The notes: generated by a model not told the origin, from the letters alone. A stretch of DNA of 64,000 nucleotides from an uncultured Bacteroidales bacterium (GCA_944323505.1 CALUST010000010.1:62001-126000); one strand, 5' to 3'. Shown: positions 45,376-55,460, counted from the first letter of the stretch. Numbers and translations: made by a program.

Positions 45376-46863
45376 ATGAAAATAAGAAATATCATATATT
45401 CTGCCGCTGCTGCGGCAATGGTTGCAGGCTGCTCCCTTGATGAGGTTCCATACGGATTCTATTCCCAGGACAATTTCTATCAGACTGAAGCTGATGCTGA
45501 ATCCGGCCTCATGTATGCCTACAACGCCTTGAATTACCTGGAATACCTGCGCGGGATCTGGTATCTCGGCGACATCCCGTCCGAGGCCATGTATCCCAAG
45601 TCCAGCGAACCGGGTGACATCCACATGCTCCAGGACTGGACAGTGACTCCTGAGACCGAACTGACACTGTACTATTTCAAATATTGCTACATAGGCATAA
45701 ACAGGGCCAATACGGTCATCAAGAGGGTGTCGGAAGGCAACCTGTCCGAAGAGGTGAAAAACAAGGTGACAGGCGAGGCCTATTTCCTCCGTGCCTGGAA
45801 TTATTTCAACCTGGTCCGCGGCTACGGCAGGGTGCCGATCTACACCGAGCCTATCAGTACCCTTGACATGACTACACCGCAGATGGCGAAAAGCATTGAG
45901 GAGATATATGACCGGATTATTGCCGACCTCACTCTTGCGGAGCAGAAACTCGAAGTCAACAAGGTCTTCGGGCGCGTGGACAAGGTGGCTGCACAGGCTC
46001 TCCTTGCAAAGGTGTATCTGAACATGGCTTCCGGCAAGAACTACGGGGCTCCGGGCTATAAAGACCTGTCCATAGACGTGGATGCGACATATAAGCTCGC
46101 CGCAGACTGGGCCAGGAAGGTCGTTAACGACTATAAGGCATACTACAATTTTGACGATGACCTCCTGCATATCTATGACGTGAACTATCCTGACGGGCCT
46201 GAGCACATATTCATCATGGCGACCGACAGGAGCGGTACCGACGAGGGCATGTACACCAAGATTCCTCTGCAGTTCCTTCCGAACAACGGTTCCGTGCCTA
46301 TCTATATCAAGTTCGGGGACGGCAGTCTCAAGAGAGGCAACGGCAACGGCTGGGGAGTGTTCCTTATTGAAGAGAGTTTCATGAACACATTCGATGCCAC
46401 TGACAAGAGGAGGACGGAGCTCATGCACCATACCTTCTACGATGAGAACGGGGAGGAAATCATCGTGGCCGAGAACAACGGCTGGTATTCCGCCAAATAT
46501 GTCGACCCTGACTTCATCGGGGAGAGGACGAGCGCACGCCCTTATCTGATCAGATATTCCGACATCGCTCTTGTGCTCGCAGAGGCTGCCGGACCTGAAG
46601 AGGGATATCCGCTTGTGAACTATATCAGGCAGCGTGCTGGTATCGGAGACCTGACTCCGGGGCTGACCGGTGAAGATTTCAGAAAGGCTGTGATTACCGA
46701 GAGGGCCAAGGAACTTGCGTTCGAGGGCAACCGTCTGTATGACCTGCGCCGTACTGCCTCTGTGACCTCCACAGTGCAGGAGGCCCAGAAGATAACCGAG
46801 GAGGATGCCGCCTTCTATCCTATCCCTCAGAGGGAAATCGATCTCAATCCAAATGTACGATAA
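45376..46863 (+). CDS. susD: SusD-type surface glycan-binding lipoprotein
   Basis: A 495-residue lipoprotein with a lipobox A-G-C-S near residue 19. It has the alpha-helical SusD scaffold, including A-E-A-D-A-E-S-G-L-M-Y-A-Y-N-A-L near residue 35, F-L-R-A-W-N-Y-F-N-L-V-R near 138 and the C-terminal R-x-R-A-G and E-R-A-K-E-L-A-F-E-G-N-R-L-Y-D-L-R-R block. It caps the SusC barrel on the outer face and binds glycans. It is followed by a smaller surface lipoprotein gene after 13 bases, the usual third position in such loci. Confidence 0.95.
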   Translation: MKIRNIIYSAAAAAMVAGCSLDEVPYGFYSQDNFYQTEADAESGLMYAYNALNYLEYLRGIWYLGDIPSEAMYPKSSEPGDIHMLQDWTVTPETELTLYYFKYCYIGINRANTVIKRVSEGNLSEEVKNKVTGEAYFLRAWNYFNLVRGYGRVPIYTEPISTLDMTTPQMAKSIEEIYDRIIADLTLAEQKLEVNKVFGRVDKVAAQALLAKVYLNMASGKNYGAPGYKDLSIDVDATYKLAADWARKVVNDYKAYYNFDDDLLHIYDVNYPDGPEHIFIMATDRSGTDEGMYTKIPLQFLPNNGSVPIYIKFGDGSLKRGNGNGWGVFLIEESFMNTFDATDKRRTELMHHTFYDENGEEIIVAENNGWYSAKYVDPDFIGERTSARPYLIRYSDIALVLAEAAGPEEGYPLVNYIRQRAGIGDLTPGLTGEDFRKAVITERAKELAFEGNRLYDLRRTASVTSTVQEAQKITEEDAAFYPIPQREIDLNPNVR

Positions 46864-46876
46864 TATTCAGATTGCC

Positions 46877-47779
46877 ATGAAAAGAATCATCTTCATATCA
46901 TGTGCGGCGATGGCGATGCTGGCCGTCTCCTGCACAAAGACCATTGACAAGGAAGTCCCGAGCAACGAAGTCTCGCTCCTTGAACTGAAGTTGGAGGGAC
47001 AGATGGGGACTGCCGTCATTGAACGTGACGGGCAGGATGCCTCGGCCACGATATACATCATGCAGAGGGACGACTATCCGTATTCCGCAGTCACGGTGGA
47101 GGGGATTGTAGTATCCCGGTTCGCCACCGCTTCTGTGTCCGCAGGGGAGACTCTCGACTTCAGCAATCCGGAAAGAAAGGCAAGGATCACTGTCACATCC
47201 GAGTCAGGCAAGAGCCTGGACTGGTGGATCTACATACAGCCATACGATGCGTTCTATGTAGGGACATGGAAGATTGACGGCATCTTCCTGCATTGCAATC
47301 AGAAGATATCCTCATCAGGAGACGGGGAGTGGGATACCGCTATAAGCGGATCCGAGTTCGGGGACAACGGGGTCGCCGAATATGACAATATCATCACTGT
47401 CACCCTTGATGAAGAGATGTCCGGAAACGCCTTGACAGGCACAATTACCAATGAGGCAGGTCCTGACGGGGAATATGCCAATTTCTGGGGAGTGATGGCT
47501 CCGTATTCCGAGGAGGCTCCGCTTGACATGAATCCGCGTCTGAGGCATCTGCTCCCTGCAGGTACGGCTGACTGGGAACTGGATCTCACTACCAACCAGA
47601 TGCGCATATCCAAGGACAATGTCACTTCGACAATGACCTTCGAGAATGTCAGCGGCAGCAGATGCCATTTCTGCTTCAATCTTCCGAGTGCCGCAGGCGA
47701 GCCTGCCGGGGACAATTTCTACAACAATATGTGGCGGAGTTCAACGCAGTTGCGTTACGAGGTCACCAGGATTGATTAG
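46877..47779 (+). CDS. Putative surface glycan-binding lipoprotein
   Basis: A 300-residue lipoprotein; the ATG at 46877 gives M-K-R-I-I and lipobox L-A-V-S-C near residue 18. An upstream ATG at 46805 lies within susD and is rejected. After the signal, a short stalk is followed by two beta-rich domains; the first (about 25-130) has a repeated S-V-x-V / A-T-I-Y-I pattern, the second (about 140-295) begins Y-V-G-T-W-K-I. I do not recognise a named family. Its position after susD is where SusE- or SGBP-type proteins are found, so glycan capture at the surface is a reasonable inference. Confidence 0.72.
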   Translation: MKRIIFISCAAMAMLAVSCTKTIDKEVPSNEVSLLELKLEGQMGTAVIERDGQDASATIYIMQRDDYPYSAVTVEGIVVSRFATASVSAGETLDFSNPERKARITVTSESGKSLDWWIYIQPYDAFYVGTWKIDGIFLHCNQKISSSGDGEWDTAISGSEFGDNGVAEYDNIITVTLDEEMSGNALTGTITNEAGPDGEYANFWGVMAPYSEEAPLDMNPRLRHLLPAGTADWELDLTTNQMRISKDNVTSTMTFENVSGSRCHFCFNLPSAAGEPAGDNFYNNMWRSSTQLRYEVTRID

Positions 47780-47826
47780 GCTGTCCAGTACGGCGGCTGG
47801 GGTTCAAGACAACCCTGATTGCAAGA

Positions 47827-47860
47827 AAAATCCCGTCTGCCGGCCGGCAGACGGGATTTT
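47827..47860. terminator. Perfect two-way terminator between mannan locus and V-ATPase operon
   Basis: A 17-bp arm AAAATCCCGTCTGCCGG is followed by its exact reverse complement with no loop bases, so the RNA would form a tight hairpin flanked by A and T runs on both strands. It lies between convergent transcripts and should serve both. Confidence 0.85.
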
Positions 47861-47879
47861 CTTATGATTTGCAAATGGA

Positions 47880-48323
<444 letters not shown>

Positions 48324-48347
48324 TTAATTGATTTATATTCATATTGC

Positions 48348-50195
48348 CTATGCTTCCCCGTTTTTGACAGAGAGCGGGTTGTATGCCTTCCCGCTGCCTT
48401 CATATCCGCTGTTCTTGAAGAATTCAACGAAGGTGAGTCGCAGAGGGTGCACGAATGCGCCCAGGCATGAGAGTGCGATGTTAAGCGCGTGTCCGACCAG
48501 GAATATCACAGCAAAGAGCAGCCAGTTCAGCACAGGTACGGGGCATGCGTCCATTATCATTCCTCCGAGCATGTTGAACGTGCTTCCGAGCATTCCGCCG
48601 GCCAGTCCGAGGGCATACAGACGGATGAAACTCAATGTGTCACCGAGAAGCCCCGTAGCCATATTGTAGGTGTCCCACAGTCCTGCCCCTATGTTGATGA
48701 ACGGGTTGCGTCCCGGCTTGTTGAAGATGTATATGCCGAGCCCTGATATGATGGCGAGCGCGATGAATATCCATTTCACCGTCTCCATCTGCAGAAGTCC
48801 GAGCAGAGCCGTACCTCCGAGAATCACTCCTCCTACCACAAGCAGTGTCCATCCCCATGTGCCGAGAGTCTCTTTCATCCCGAAACGGTGGGTATAGCAC
48901 AATGCCTTGAACACCATGGCTACGCAGATGTTGAAGATGCCTATGCCGATGGCCAGAACCATCGCTGCAGGGAATCCCGCCACGTCACCGGACAGCATGC
49001 AGCGTTTCAGCCATGCCGGAATGAAGCCGACCTCAAGCAGGTTGAACCCGAAGAATGTGCCCATGAATATGCCTATGAAGAATGTCCCGATGCCGAGAGT
49101 CATCACCAGCGGTGCAAGTTGTGCCATGCTTCTGACTTTCTTCTTCAGGAATATGCTTATGGCTATGAGGACAAGCCCGTATCCTGCGTCTCCCATACAG
49201 AGGGCGAAGAACAGCAGGAAGAACGGTCCCAGTACAGGTGTCGGGTCGAATTCCTTGTATTCCGGCATCCCGTACATCCCGGTCAGGACTTCGAACATCT
49301 TTGCGAATCTGTTGTTTTTCAGTTTGATAGGCGGATTGTCCTCTTCCGTGGCCTTTTCGGCGATGTAGAATATGCCCATGGTGTCGAACTCTCTTGCCAG
49401 TTCTGCGTCAAGGGTTGACGGTGCGAATCCGATAAACACATTGAGCCTCTTCTCCACAGCTGATTCACCCGCTGCCTGGGCGAGATAAAAGTCAAGGTCC
49501 GTGAGAAGTCTCCCGTATTCAGACTGCATCTCCTCCAGATGTCCTTTCAGACTCAGGAGGATGCCTTTCTGCCGTATGATTTCCTCCTGTATCTTACGCG
49601 CCTCCTCTTCGGCATCGTTCCATGAGCCTTCAGGTGCACGGCATTCACTTACAGGGAAATCATACGGTGCCGACTCTTCGGTGACAGTCACGAACCATAC
49701 GTTCTTCCCGTCATCCGACACGACCTGCAGAGGATGTTCTTCTGCCCATTCCGGGCGGAAACTTTTCCTGGCCACCGTATAGAATCTGATTCTGAGTCCT
49801 TTTTCTCTGAGAGAGGCGATTGCCTTACTGTCGAATTCCCCCCACGGCATCCTGGCCTTGGCCTCCCGGAGCACGGCGGTCAGCCTGTCCTGAAGACCGG
49901 CGAGGGCTGACAGCGCATCGGCAGTGGCGGCACTCAAGTCACCTGCCGGCCCTGCTTCAGCGGCAGCTGCTTCGATTGCCTCACGATCAGGGTCTTCTGT
50001 ATAGTCCGCCTTTTTCAAGGCGGATATTGCCTTCTTCCATGCTGCAGCCTTTTCCAGAATGGCTGAGGATGCCTCATCTACGGGCTTTTTCGAGCGTGTG
50101 ATGTCCACCACTCCGAGCCGGAGCAGGTGCTGCATGAATCCTTCGGTCTCCTCTTCAAGCAGGATGAAGGAATATTTGGTCATTTCAGTTACCAT
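48348..50195 (-). CDS. atpI: V-type ATP synthase subunit I
   Basis: A 615-residue a-type subunit: a long cytoplasmic, partly coiled-coil stator arm (about residues 1-320) and a membrane domain of seven or eight helices (about 335-600) that forms the ion half-channels. I start at the ATG at 50195 with a G-G-A-G purine tract 7 bases upstream; an in-frame start at 50240 would add fifteen basic residues and overlap subunit D more. The conserved Arg on the channel helix is within the L-S-F-I-R-L-Y-A-L-G segment near residue 530. It overlaps subunit D by 11 bases. Confidence 0.9.
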   Translation of the reverse strand: MVTEMTKYSFILLEEETEGFMQHLLRLGVVDITRSKKPVDEASSAILEKAAAWKKAISALKKADYTEDPDREAIEAAAAEAGPAGDLSAATADALSALAGLQDRLTAVLREAKARMPWGEFDSKAIASLREKGLRIRFYTVARKSFRPEWAEEHPLQVVSDDGKNVWFVTVTEESAPYDFPVSECRAPEGSWNDAEEEARKIQEEIIRQKGILLSLKGHLEEMQSEYGRLLTDLDFYLAQAAGESAVEKRLNVFIGFAPSTLDAELAREFDTMGIFYIAEKATEEDNPPIKLKNNRFAKMFEVLTGMYGMPEYKEFDPTPVLGPFFLLFFALCMGDAGYGLVLIAISIFLKKKVRSMAQLAPLVMTLGIGTFFIGIFMGTFFGFNLLEVGFIPAWLKRCMLSGDVAGFPAAMVLAIGIGIFNICVAMVFKALCYTHRFGMKETLGTWGWTLLVVGGVILGGTALLGLLQMETVKWIFIALAIISGLGIYIFNKPGRNPFINIGAGLWDTYNMATGLLGDTLSFIRLYALGLAGGMLGSTFNMLGGMIMDACPVPVLNWLLFAVIFLVGHALNIALSCLGAFVHPLRLTFVEFFKNSGYEGSGKAYNPLSVKNGEA

Positions 50196-50802
50196 ATCGC
50201 ATCTCCTCCTCTTCTTCCGTCTGGTGTCTGTTCTTGACAATCTTGGATGCGGCCTTTGTCAGGTTCTCCTCATCTTCCATGTATCTCTTGATTTTCCGGA
50301 TTGCCTCCTGATAGCCTGGTATCTGCACCTTTTCGTACAGGTTGACTTTCTGTGTGGTCTTCTTCCTCTGGAAATCCAGTATACGGCTCTTCTCCATATA
50401 GACTTCCGACTCTATGCCGAGTCTGGAGAGTTCCTTCAGTATGGCTACTCCGTCAGCATACCACGCCGGCTTCGCAAAGGCGTTGAACTCCCGGATTTCG
50501 TAATGTATCTCTTTCAGTTGCGGAGTCTTGACCCCGGCCACTTTGACAGTCTCCAGGTCCACATCAGTGATTGCAATCAGATTAGGCTCAAATTCATTCC
50601 ACAGGGCTGCAAGATAGTCGTACTTTTCCAGTGCGGCATCAAGATCGTCAATCAGCTTCTCCGAGTGCGCCTTTGCCTTTCTCACCTCAAGCCTCAGGGC
50701 AGACTCCTTGTTCTTCAGGGTAGGGAGCGCATTCTGCCTGATCTTGAGCTGTTTGCCAAGAGCGTTCAGGGAAGTCTTGTTGTATTGGAATCTAATAGCC
50801 AT
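50185..50802 (-). CDS. atpD: V-type ATP synthase subunit D
   Basis: A 205-residue central-stalk subunit of two long helices, beginning with A-I-R-F-Q-Y-N-K-T-S-L and ending in a charged E-E-E-E-E tail. It transmits rotation between the A3B3 head and the K ring. The start is 4 bases after subunit B's stop, and its end overlaps subunit I. The symbol follows the V-type naming and should not be confused with F-type atpD. Confidence 0.9.
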   Translation of the reverse strand: MAIRFQYNKTSLNALGKQLKIRQNALPTLKNKESALRLEVRKAKAHSEKLIDDLDAALEKYDYLAALWNEFEPNLIAITDVDLETVKVAGVKTPQLKEIHYEIREFNAFAKPAWYADGVAILKELSRLGIESEVYMEKSRILDFQRKKTTQKVNLYEKVQIPGYQEAIRKIKRYMEDEENLTKAASKIVKNRHQTEEEEEMRYGN

Positions 50803-50806
50803 CTTT

Positions 50807-52126
50807 TCAGTTTTTCCAGTATTTGTCTATGAGAGACTGTTTGATGCCGGTCTCTGCCTTTGTGAAGTATTTTGCGAAGAGTTCCCATGCCGTGTCAAGC
50901 ATCTCGTCTATGCTGATGTTGACGTCTATTGCAAGGAGTCTCGTCGCATATTCCTTGGCGAAGTCGAGGCATCTGAGGTCATAGTCGCTCAGGTCGAATC
51001 CGTTCTCGAGCTTGGTCTTCGCGTTCTGTGCATCGGCATAGAGCCTCACCCCGGTATTCATCACCTGGTTGTGGTCCTCGCGCGTCTGCTTCCCGATGAC
51101 GAGCTGCTTGAGACGTGAGAGGGAGCGGAACGGGTCGATGATGACCTTGCCCGAATCGGGGTCTGCCCTCAGGTACAACTGGCCTTCCGTGATATATCCC
51201 GTGTTGTCAGGTATGGCGTGAGTGATGTCCCCGTCGTTGAGGGTCGTGACGGCAATAATCGTGATGGAGCCACCGTCAGGCAGCTGCACGGCCTTTTCGT
51301 AGATTTTTGCAAGATCTGAATACAGCGAGCCTGGCATCGAGTCCTTGGACGGAATCTGATCCATGCGGTTGCTGACAATACTCAGGGCATCGGCATACAG
51401 GGTCATGTCCGTCAGCAGCACGAGTACTTTCTCGTTCTTGTCGACAGCGAAATATTCAGCGGCGGTCAGAGCCATGTCCGGTATCAGAAGCCTTTCTACC
51501 GGAGGCTGTTCTGTCGTGTTGACGAAACTGATGATCTTGTCAAGCGCGCCTGCGCGTTCGAATTCATGCCTGAAATAGAGGTAGTCGTCGTTTGACAGTC
51601 CCATACCTCCGAGGATGATCTTGTCCACATCTGCCCTCAGTGCCACCTGTGCCATCACATTGTTGTATGGCTGGTCAGGGTCAGCGAAGAACGGGATTTT
51701 CTGTCCTGATACAATCGTATTGTTGAGGTCGATGCCTGCTATGCCGGTAGGGATCAGCTGTGACGGCTGCTTCCTTTTGTACGGGTTCACTGACGGGCCT
51801 CCGATTTCCCTCTCTTCCCCCTCTATCTCAGGACCTCCGTCGATAGGATCTCCGTATGCATTGAAGAATCTTCCTGCAAGTTCATCGCTGACCTTGAGTG
51901 TCGGTGCGCCCCCGAGGAACACCACTTCCGCATTCGTCGGGATGGCTTCGGTACCTCCGAAGATCTGCAAGGTGACAGTGTCTCCCTTTGTCTTTACCAC
52001 CTGGGCAAGTCTCCCGTCCACAGTGGCCAGTTCATCATTGGATACCCCTTTCGCACGCAGCGAGACAGTGGCTTTGGTGATGCTGTCCAGCTGGGTATAT
52101 ATTTTCTGGAATGCCTTGTTGTTCAT
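50807..52126 (-). CDS. atpB: V-type ATP synthase subunit B
   Basis: A 439-residue non-catalytic head subunit that alternates with subunit A. It has the N-terminal beta barrel (to about residue 75), a nucleotide-binding-like fold without a P-loop, and an S-x-R segment near 325 (F-R-S-L-S-R-L) that places the arginine finger towards subunit A. L-T-D-M-T and P-D-D-N/D-T-G marks fit. It lies 9 bases after subunit A. The length is normal for bacterial V-type B. Confidence 0.93.
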   Translation of the reverse strand: MNNKAFQKIYTQLDSITKATVSLRAKGVSNDELATVDGRLAQVVKTKGDTVTLQIFGGTEAIPTNAEVVFLGGAPTLKVSDELAGRFFNAYGDPIDGGPEIEGEEREIGGPSVNPYKRKQPSQLIPTGIAGIDLNNTIVSGQKIPFFADPDQPYNNVMAQVALRADVDKIILGGMGLSNDDYLYFRHEFERAGALDKIISFVNTTEQPPVERLLIPDMALTAAEYFAVDKNEKVLVLLTDMTLYADALSIVSNRMDQIPSKDSMPGSLYSDLAKIYEKAVQLPDGGSITIIAVTTLNDGDITHAIPDNTGYITEGQLYLRADPDSGKVIIDPFRSLSRLKQLVIGKQTREDHNQVMNTGVRLYADAQNAKTKLENGFDLSDYDLRCLDFAKEYATRLLAIDVNISIDEMLDTAWELFAKYFTKAETGIKQSLIDKYWKN

Positions 52127-52135
52127 AATTCTTTT

Positions 52136-53902
52136 TTATTTCAATGGTTTAGGTGTCAGCCTCCGGATAAGGAGGTCGAGCTCTGTCCTGTATTTCCAGA
52201 AGTTGTCGCTCTTGAACTCGGAGTAGTTCATCTGCTTCATGACATTGATGAGCTCCTTGAAGCCGTCGCGGCATTTCTCGAAGTCCTCGAAAGCAAACTC
52301 CAGATCGCAGATTGACAGCACGAGCTTCAGCATATATTTCTGCCTTTCCATCGGTGTGAGGCTGTCTACAGGGTCGAATGCGTCCTGCTGGAGTATGATG
52401 AAGTCTATGAGTTCCGATTTCCAGAACAGTTCATGGTAGCTCATCGGCACCCCGTCATCCCCGAGGATGTTGATCTGCTCGTTGGCTTCCTTTCCTCGCC
52501 TGATGATATTCTTGGCCTTTTCCACCATATCGACCCATCCGGGAGCCACATTCTCCGACAGGTATTCCTGTATCTCAGGGTATTCAAGATATTTTGAATA
52601 CGAGTCAATCGGGTTGACTGCAGGATACCTCTTCTTGTCTGCGCGGCTCTGCTCCAGTGCGTAGAAGCATCTTGCAGCCTTTTTCGTGGACTCGGTTACA
52701 GGCTCCTTCAGGTTTCCTCCGGCAGGGGACACTGTACCGATGAATGTCACGGAGCCTGTCTGCCCGTTGTTCAGCACCACCATTCCTGCACGTGCATAGA
52801 AGCTGGATATGATGGCTGACAGGTCCACAGGGAAAGCATCTGCGCCCGGAAGTTCCTCCATACGGTTACTCATCTCCCTGAGGGCCTGCGCCCAGCGGGA
52901 AGTGGAGTCTGCCAGCAGCAGGACTTTCATTCCCATTGCCCTGTAGTATTCGCAGATTGTCATTGCCGTGTAGACCGATGCCTCCCTGGCTGCCACAGGC
53001 ATGTTGGAGGTGTTGCAGATGATTGTGGTCCTCTCCATGAGGTGCCGTCCGGTGTGCGGGTCTATGAGTTCCGGGAACTCCGTGAAAATCTCAACCACCT
53101 CATTGGCTCGTTCCCCGCAGGCCGCCATCACTATCACCTGGGCGTCACCCTGTTTTGCTATCGCGTGCTGGAGTACTGTTTTCCCGCATCCGAAAGGCCC
53201 AGGGATGAAGCCTGTACCGCCTTCGGCTATCGGGTCGAGGGTGTCGATGACACGGACTCCTGTCTCCATGATTCTTGCAGGTCTCGGTTTCTCCTTGTAT
53301 CCTTTGATTGCGACCTTCACCGGCCATTTCTGCGTCATCGTCACGTTCACATCCTCCCCGTTCTCGTCAGTGAGTACGGCGATTGTCTGGTCGATGTTGT
53401 ATTGCCCTGCCTGAGCGACAGACTTGACAGTGTATTCTCCTTTGAAAGAGAACGGGACCATGATCTTGTGGGGCAGCCAGCCTTCCTGGACTTCTCCGAG
53501 CCAGTCGGCGGCTATGACCTTGTCTCCAGGCTTTGCTATCGGGGTGAAATCCCACAGTCTTGTATGGTCGAGAGGTGAGGTATATTCTCCTTTTTTGAGG
53601 AATACCCCGGTCATCGTGGTCAGGTCGTTCTGGAGACCGTCGTAGCAGCTCGACAGAAGTCCCGGACCGAGTGTGGCTTCAAGCATCCTGCCCTCGAATT
53701 CGACATCATTGCCGTTCTTGAGTCCCCTGGTGCTTTCAAACACCTGTATGGAGGCGGTCTTCCCTGTCACTTTGATGACTTCAGCCATGAGCCGTGTGTC
53801 CCCTGAGGTGACATAGCAGAGTTCGTTCTCGGAGACAGGCCCGCTGAATTCAACAGTGACAAGGTTTGAGACTATGCCCGTGACCTTTCCTGTACTTTTC
53901 AT
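52136..53902 (-). CDS. atpA: V-type ATP synthase subunit A (catalytic)
   Basis: A 588-residue catalytic subunit that makes or splits ATP. The V-type P-loop G-P-F-G-C-G-K-T is near residue 235, and the bulge insert of V/A-type A subunits (about residues 110-190, with F-T-P-I-A-K-P-G-D-K-V) is present. Walker B-like L-L-A-D-S-T-S-R-W-A near 335 fits. It overlaps the DUF2764 gene by 4 bases upstream and precedes subunit B. Length is normal. Confidence 0.96.
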   Translation of the reverse strand: MKSTGKVTGIVSNLVTVEFSGPVSENELCYVTSGDTRLMAEVIKVTGKTASIQVFESTRGLKNGNDVEFEGRMLEATLGPGLLSSCYDGLQNDLTTMTGVFLKKGEYTSPLDHTRLWDFTPIAKPGDKVIAADWLGEVQEGWLPHKIMVPFSFKGEYTVKSVAQAGQYNIDQTIAVLTDENGEDVNVTMTQKWPVKVAIKGYKEKPRPARIMETGVRVIDTLDPIAEGGTGFIPGPFGCGKTVLQHAIAKQGDAQVIVMAACGERANEVVEIFTEFPELIDPHTGRHLMERTTIICNTSNMPVAAREASVYTAMTICEYYRAMGMKVLLLADSTSRWAQALREMSNRMEELPGADAFPVDLSAIISSFYARAGMVVLNNGQTGSVTFIGTVSPAGGNLKEPVTESTKKAARCFYALEQSRADKKRYPAVNPIDSYSKYLEYPEIQEYLSENVAPGWVDMVEKAKNIIRRGKEANEQINILGDDGVPMSYHELFWKSELIDFIILQQDAFDPVDSLTPMERQKYMLKLVLSICDLEFAFEDFEKCRDGFKELINVMKQMNYSEFKSDNFWKYRTELDLLIRRLTPKPLK

Positions 53903-54555
53903 ATTTTATCGTTTTTATTGTTATTGATTTCAAATCCTTTGAATGTGCCGCGCACCTCGTCCACGAGTCTTTTGAACATCTCCCTGCCTGTCTGCTCGTC
54001 AAGCATTGCCCAACGTGAGATTATATGCATCTTGCAGATGAACCCGAGAATCGTGTCAATGTCGAAATAACTGAAGACCGTGAGGCTGTCTATCTTGTCC
54101 CACATCAGACTGTCGATGCCTCTTTCCCTGGCAAGTATATCCTTCCCCTGCAGAATGGAGTCAAGTCTCTGGGCTTCTTCGAAATCCCCTTTCATCTTCA
54201 GGTCTCCGAATGCCCCTGCGGTTGTCACCTCGTCGTCGTCAGGGATGATCACATCCTTGTCTGCAGGCCTTCCGAGAGCCTGGTTCAGGTACCTCGTCTT
54301 TGCATTGCGGACATTCAGGTCGAATGAGAAGTATTCCCTGATGAACCGGTTCCTGCAGGACATGGCCTCCTTGTAGAAGTCCCTGTCGAGGCTGTTGTCA
54401 TCGAATCCCTTTTCAAGCCGTCCGATAAGTTCCCTGTCCCGTGCCGAGCACATCTCCTTGATGTCTGCAATGTAGGAATTGAAATCCCCCTCGGGAAATC
54501 TCCATTCCCTGGTCAGGGCCGGCAGTCCGGCTATGATATAGTGGTAATTGTTCAT
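53899..54555 (-). CDS. DUF2764 protein of the V-ATPase operon
   Basis: A 218-residue soluble, mainly helical protein that begins N-N-Y-H-Y-I-I-A-G-L-P and matches DUF2764, a family found in V-ATPase operons of Bacteroidota and Chlamydiae-like groups. It occupies the place of subunit C, which joins the central stalk to the ring in E. hirae and Thermus, and no C or F gene is otherwise in the operon. An acidic region lies near residues 98-110. It overlaps subunit E and subunit A by four bases each, so its level is tied to theirs. A role as a diverged subunit C is inferred, not shown. Confidence 0.82.
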   Translation of the reverse strand: MNNYHYIIAGLPALTREWRFPEGDFNSYIADIKEMCSARDRELIGRLEKGFDDNSLDRDFYKEAMSCRNRFIREYFSFDLNVRNAKTRYLNQALGRPADKDVIIPDDDEVTTAGAFGDLKMKGDFEEAQRLDSILQGKDILARERGIDSLMWDKIDSLTVFSYFDIDTILGFICKMHIISRWAMLDEQTGREMFKRLVDEVRGTFKGFEINNNKNDKI

Positions 54556-55166
54556 TTCTCAAACAGAATCTTCCTGGTGGCAGGTCTCAGATATTCGGAG
54601 ATCAGGGCATTGAATGTGTCGTCAGTGAGGCTGATGAAATAACCCCCGTCTTTCGGGCTGACTGTGAATCCTCCTCCGATTTTTTTCGAGTATGTCACCT
54701 GCAGCCCGCCTTTTGACATTGCAGCCAGTTCTTTCCTTATGAAAGGCTCGGTCTCCTTCTTGAGGGATTCCGGCAGTGTGACTTCGAGGCTTGTCCCATC
54801 ATCGGATGCGGCATTGAATGACTTGACCACAGTCGTGAGCATCTCCTTGATGAAATCTGCAGAAGAGAGTGCGGCGGAGACTTCATTTCCTGTCATCCTG
54901 GCTGTGACGAGACCTTCGATTGCCTGTCTTGTGGCTGCCAGGCTCTGTCCAGCGGCAAGCCTGATATCCCCTTCAGTCTTTGTCTTCAGGCTCTCCGCCT
55001 CCTTTTGGGCCGCTGCAATTATCGAGTCGGCCTCCTTTTTCGCATCCCGGATGATGTCATCGGCCTGCTTCCTGGCATCGGCAAGGATTGCCTCGCCTTC
55101 CTGTCTTCCTTTTGACAGACCCTCATTATAGAGTTTGTCTGTCAGTTCCTGCAATTTGTTCTGCAT
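54552..55166 (-). CDS. atpE: V-type ATP synthase subunit E
   Basis: A 204-residue peripheral-stalk subunit. The N-terminal half (residues 1-90) is a charged, Ala/Lys/Glu-rich coiled coil; the C-terminal half (about 110-200) is the globular part that grips the head. It is the first gene of the operon. No separate G/H partner gene is visible, although every V-type stator needs a second helix chain. It overlaps the DUF2764 gene by four bases. Confidence 0.88.
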   Translation of the reverse strand: MQNKLQELTDKLYNEGLSKGRQEGEAILADARKQADDIIRDAKKEADSIIAAAQKEAESLKTKTEGDIRLAAGQSLAATRQAIEGLVTARMTGNEVSAALSSADFIKEMLTTVVKSFNAASDDGTSLEVTLPESLKKETEPFIRKELAAMSKGGLQVTYSKKIGGGFTVSPKDGGYFISLTDDTFNALISEYLRPATRKILFEK

Positions 55167-55208
55167 ATTTTATGGATTAATTATTTCGTGCAAGTCTAAC
55201 CAATCTTA

Positions 55209-55239
55209 CAAATTTATAAAATGCACCAAAAAATCGCAA
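55209..55239 (-). promoter_or_regulatory. Promoter of the V-ATPase operon
   Basis: On the minus strand TTG (55239-55237), a 20-base spacer and TAAATTTG (55216-55209), 42 bases before the subunit E start. Both elements fit the consensus of this phylum. Confidence 0.65.
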
Positions 55240-55349
55240 TAAATATGCCAGAAAAGCGATAAAATGTTAAAGATTATTTAATCGGTTATCCTCATCATTA
55301 CCGGTAATATTGAGGAACAGAAGATTCTGGCTGATGATGTGGATGGAAA

Positions 55350-55385
55350 AAAAAATAACGTCCTGATTCCAGGACGTTATTTTTT
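55350..55385. terminator. Terminator downstream of tRNA-Arg
   Basis: A perfect 16-bp stem, arm AAAAAATAACGTCCTG, with the four-base loop ATTC. A and T runs at both ends make it work in both directions. On the minus strand it follows the tRNA end by one base. Confidence 0.88.
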
Positions 55386-55386
55386 G

Positions 55387-55460
55387 TGACCCCTACAGGA
55401 TTCAAACCTGTAACCTTTTGATCCGTAGTCAAATGCTCTATTCAGTTGAGCTAAGGGGCC
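55387..55460 (-). tRNA. tRNA-Arg (anticodon ACG)
   Basis: A 74-base cloverleaf on the minus strand: acceptor stem GGCCCCT paired with AGGGGTC (one G-U), D arm GCTC/GAGC, anticodon stem TTTGA/TCAAA with loop CTACGGA and anticodon ACG, and T arm ACAGG/CCTGT with loop TTTGAAT. The discriminator is A. The A34 would be edited to inosine by TadA to read CGU, CGC and CGA. CCA is not encoded. It follows rplS by 70 bases on the same strand. Confidence 0.95.

Noticed and set aside
45361..46431. 356-codon frame opposite susD
   Set aside because: The plus strand encodes a complete SusD with all family marks; the opposite frame shows no recognisable motif.
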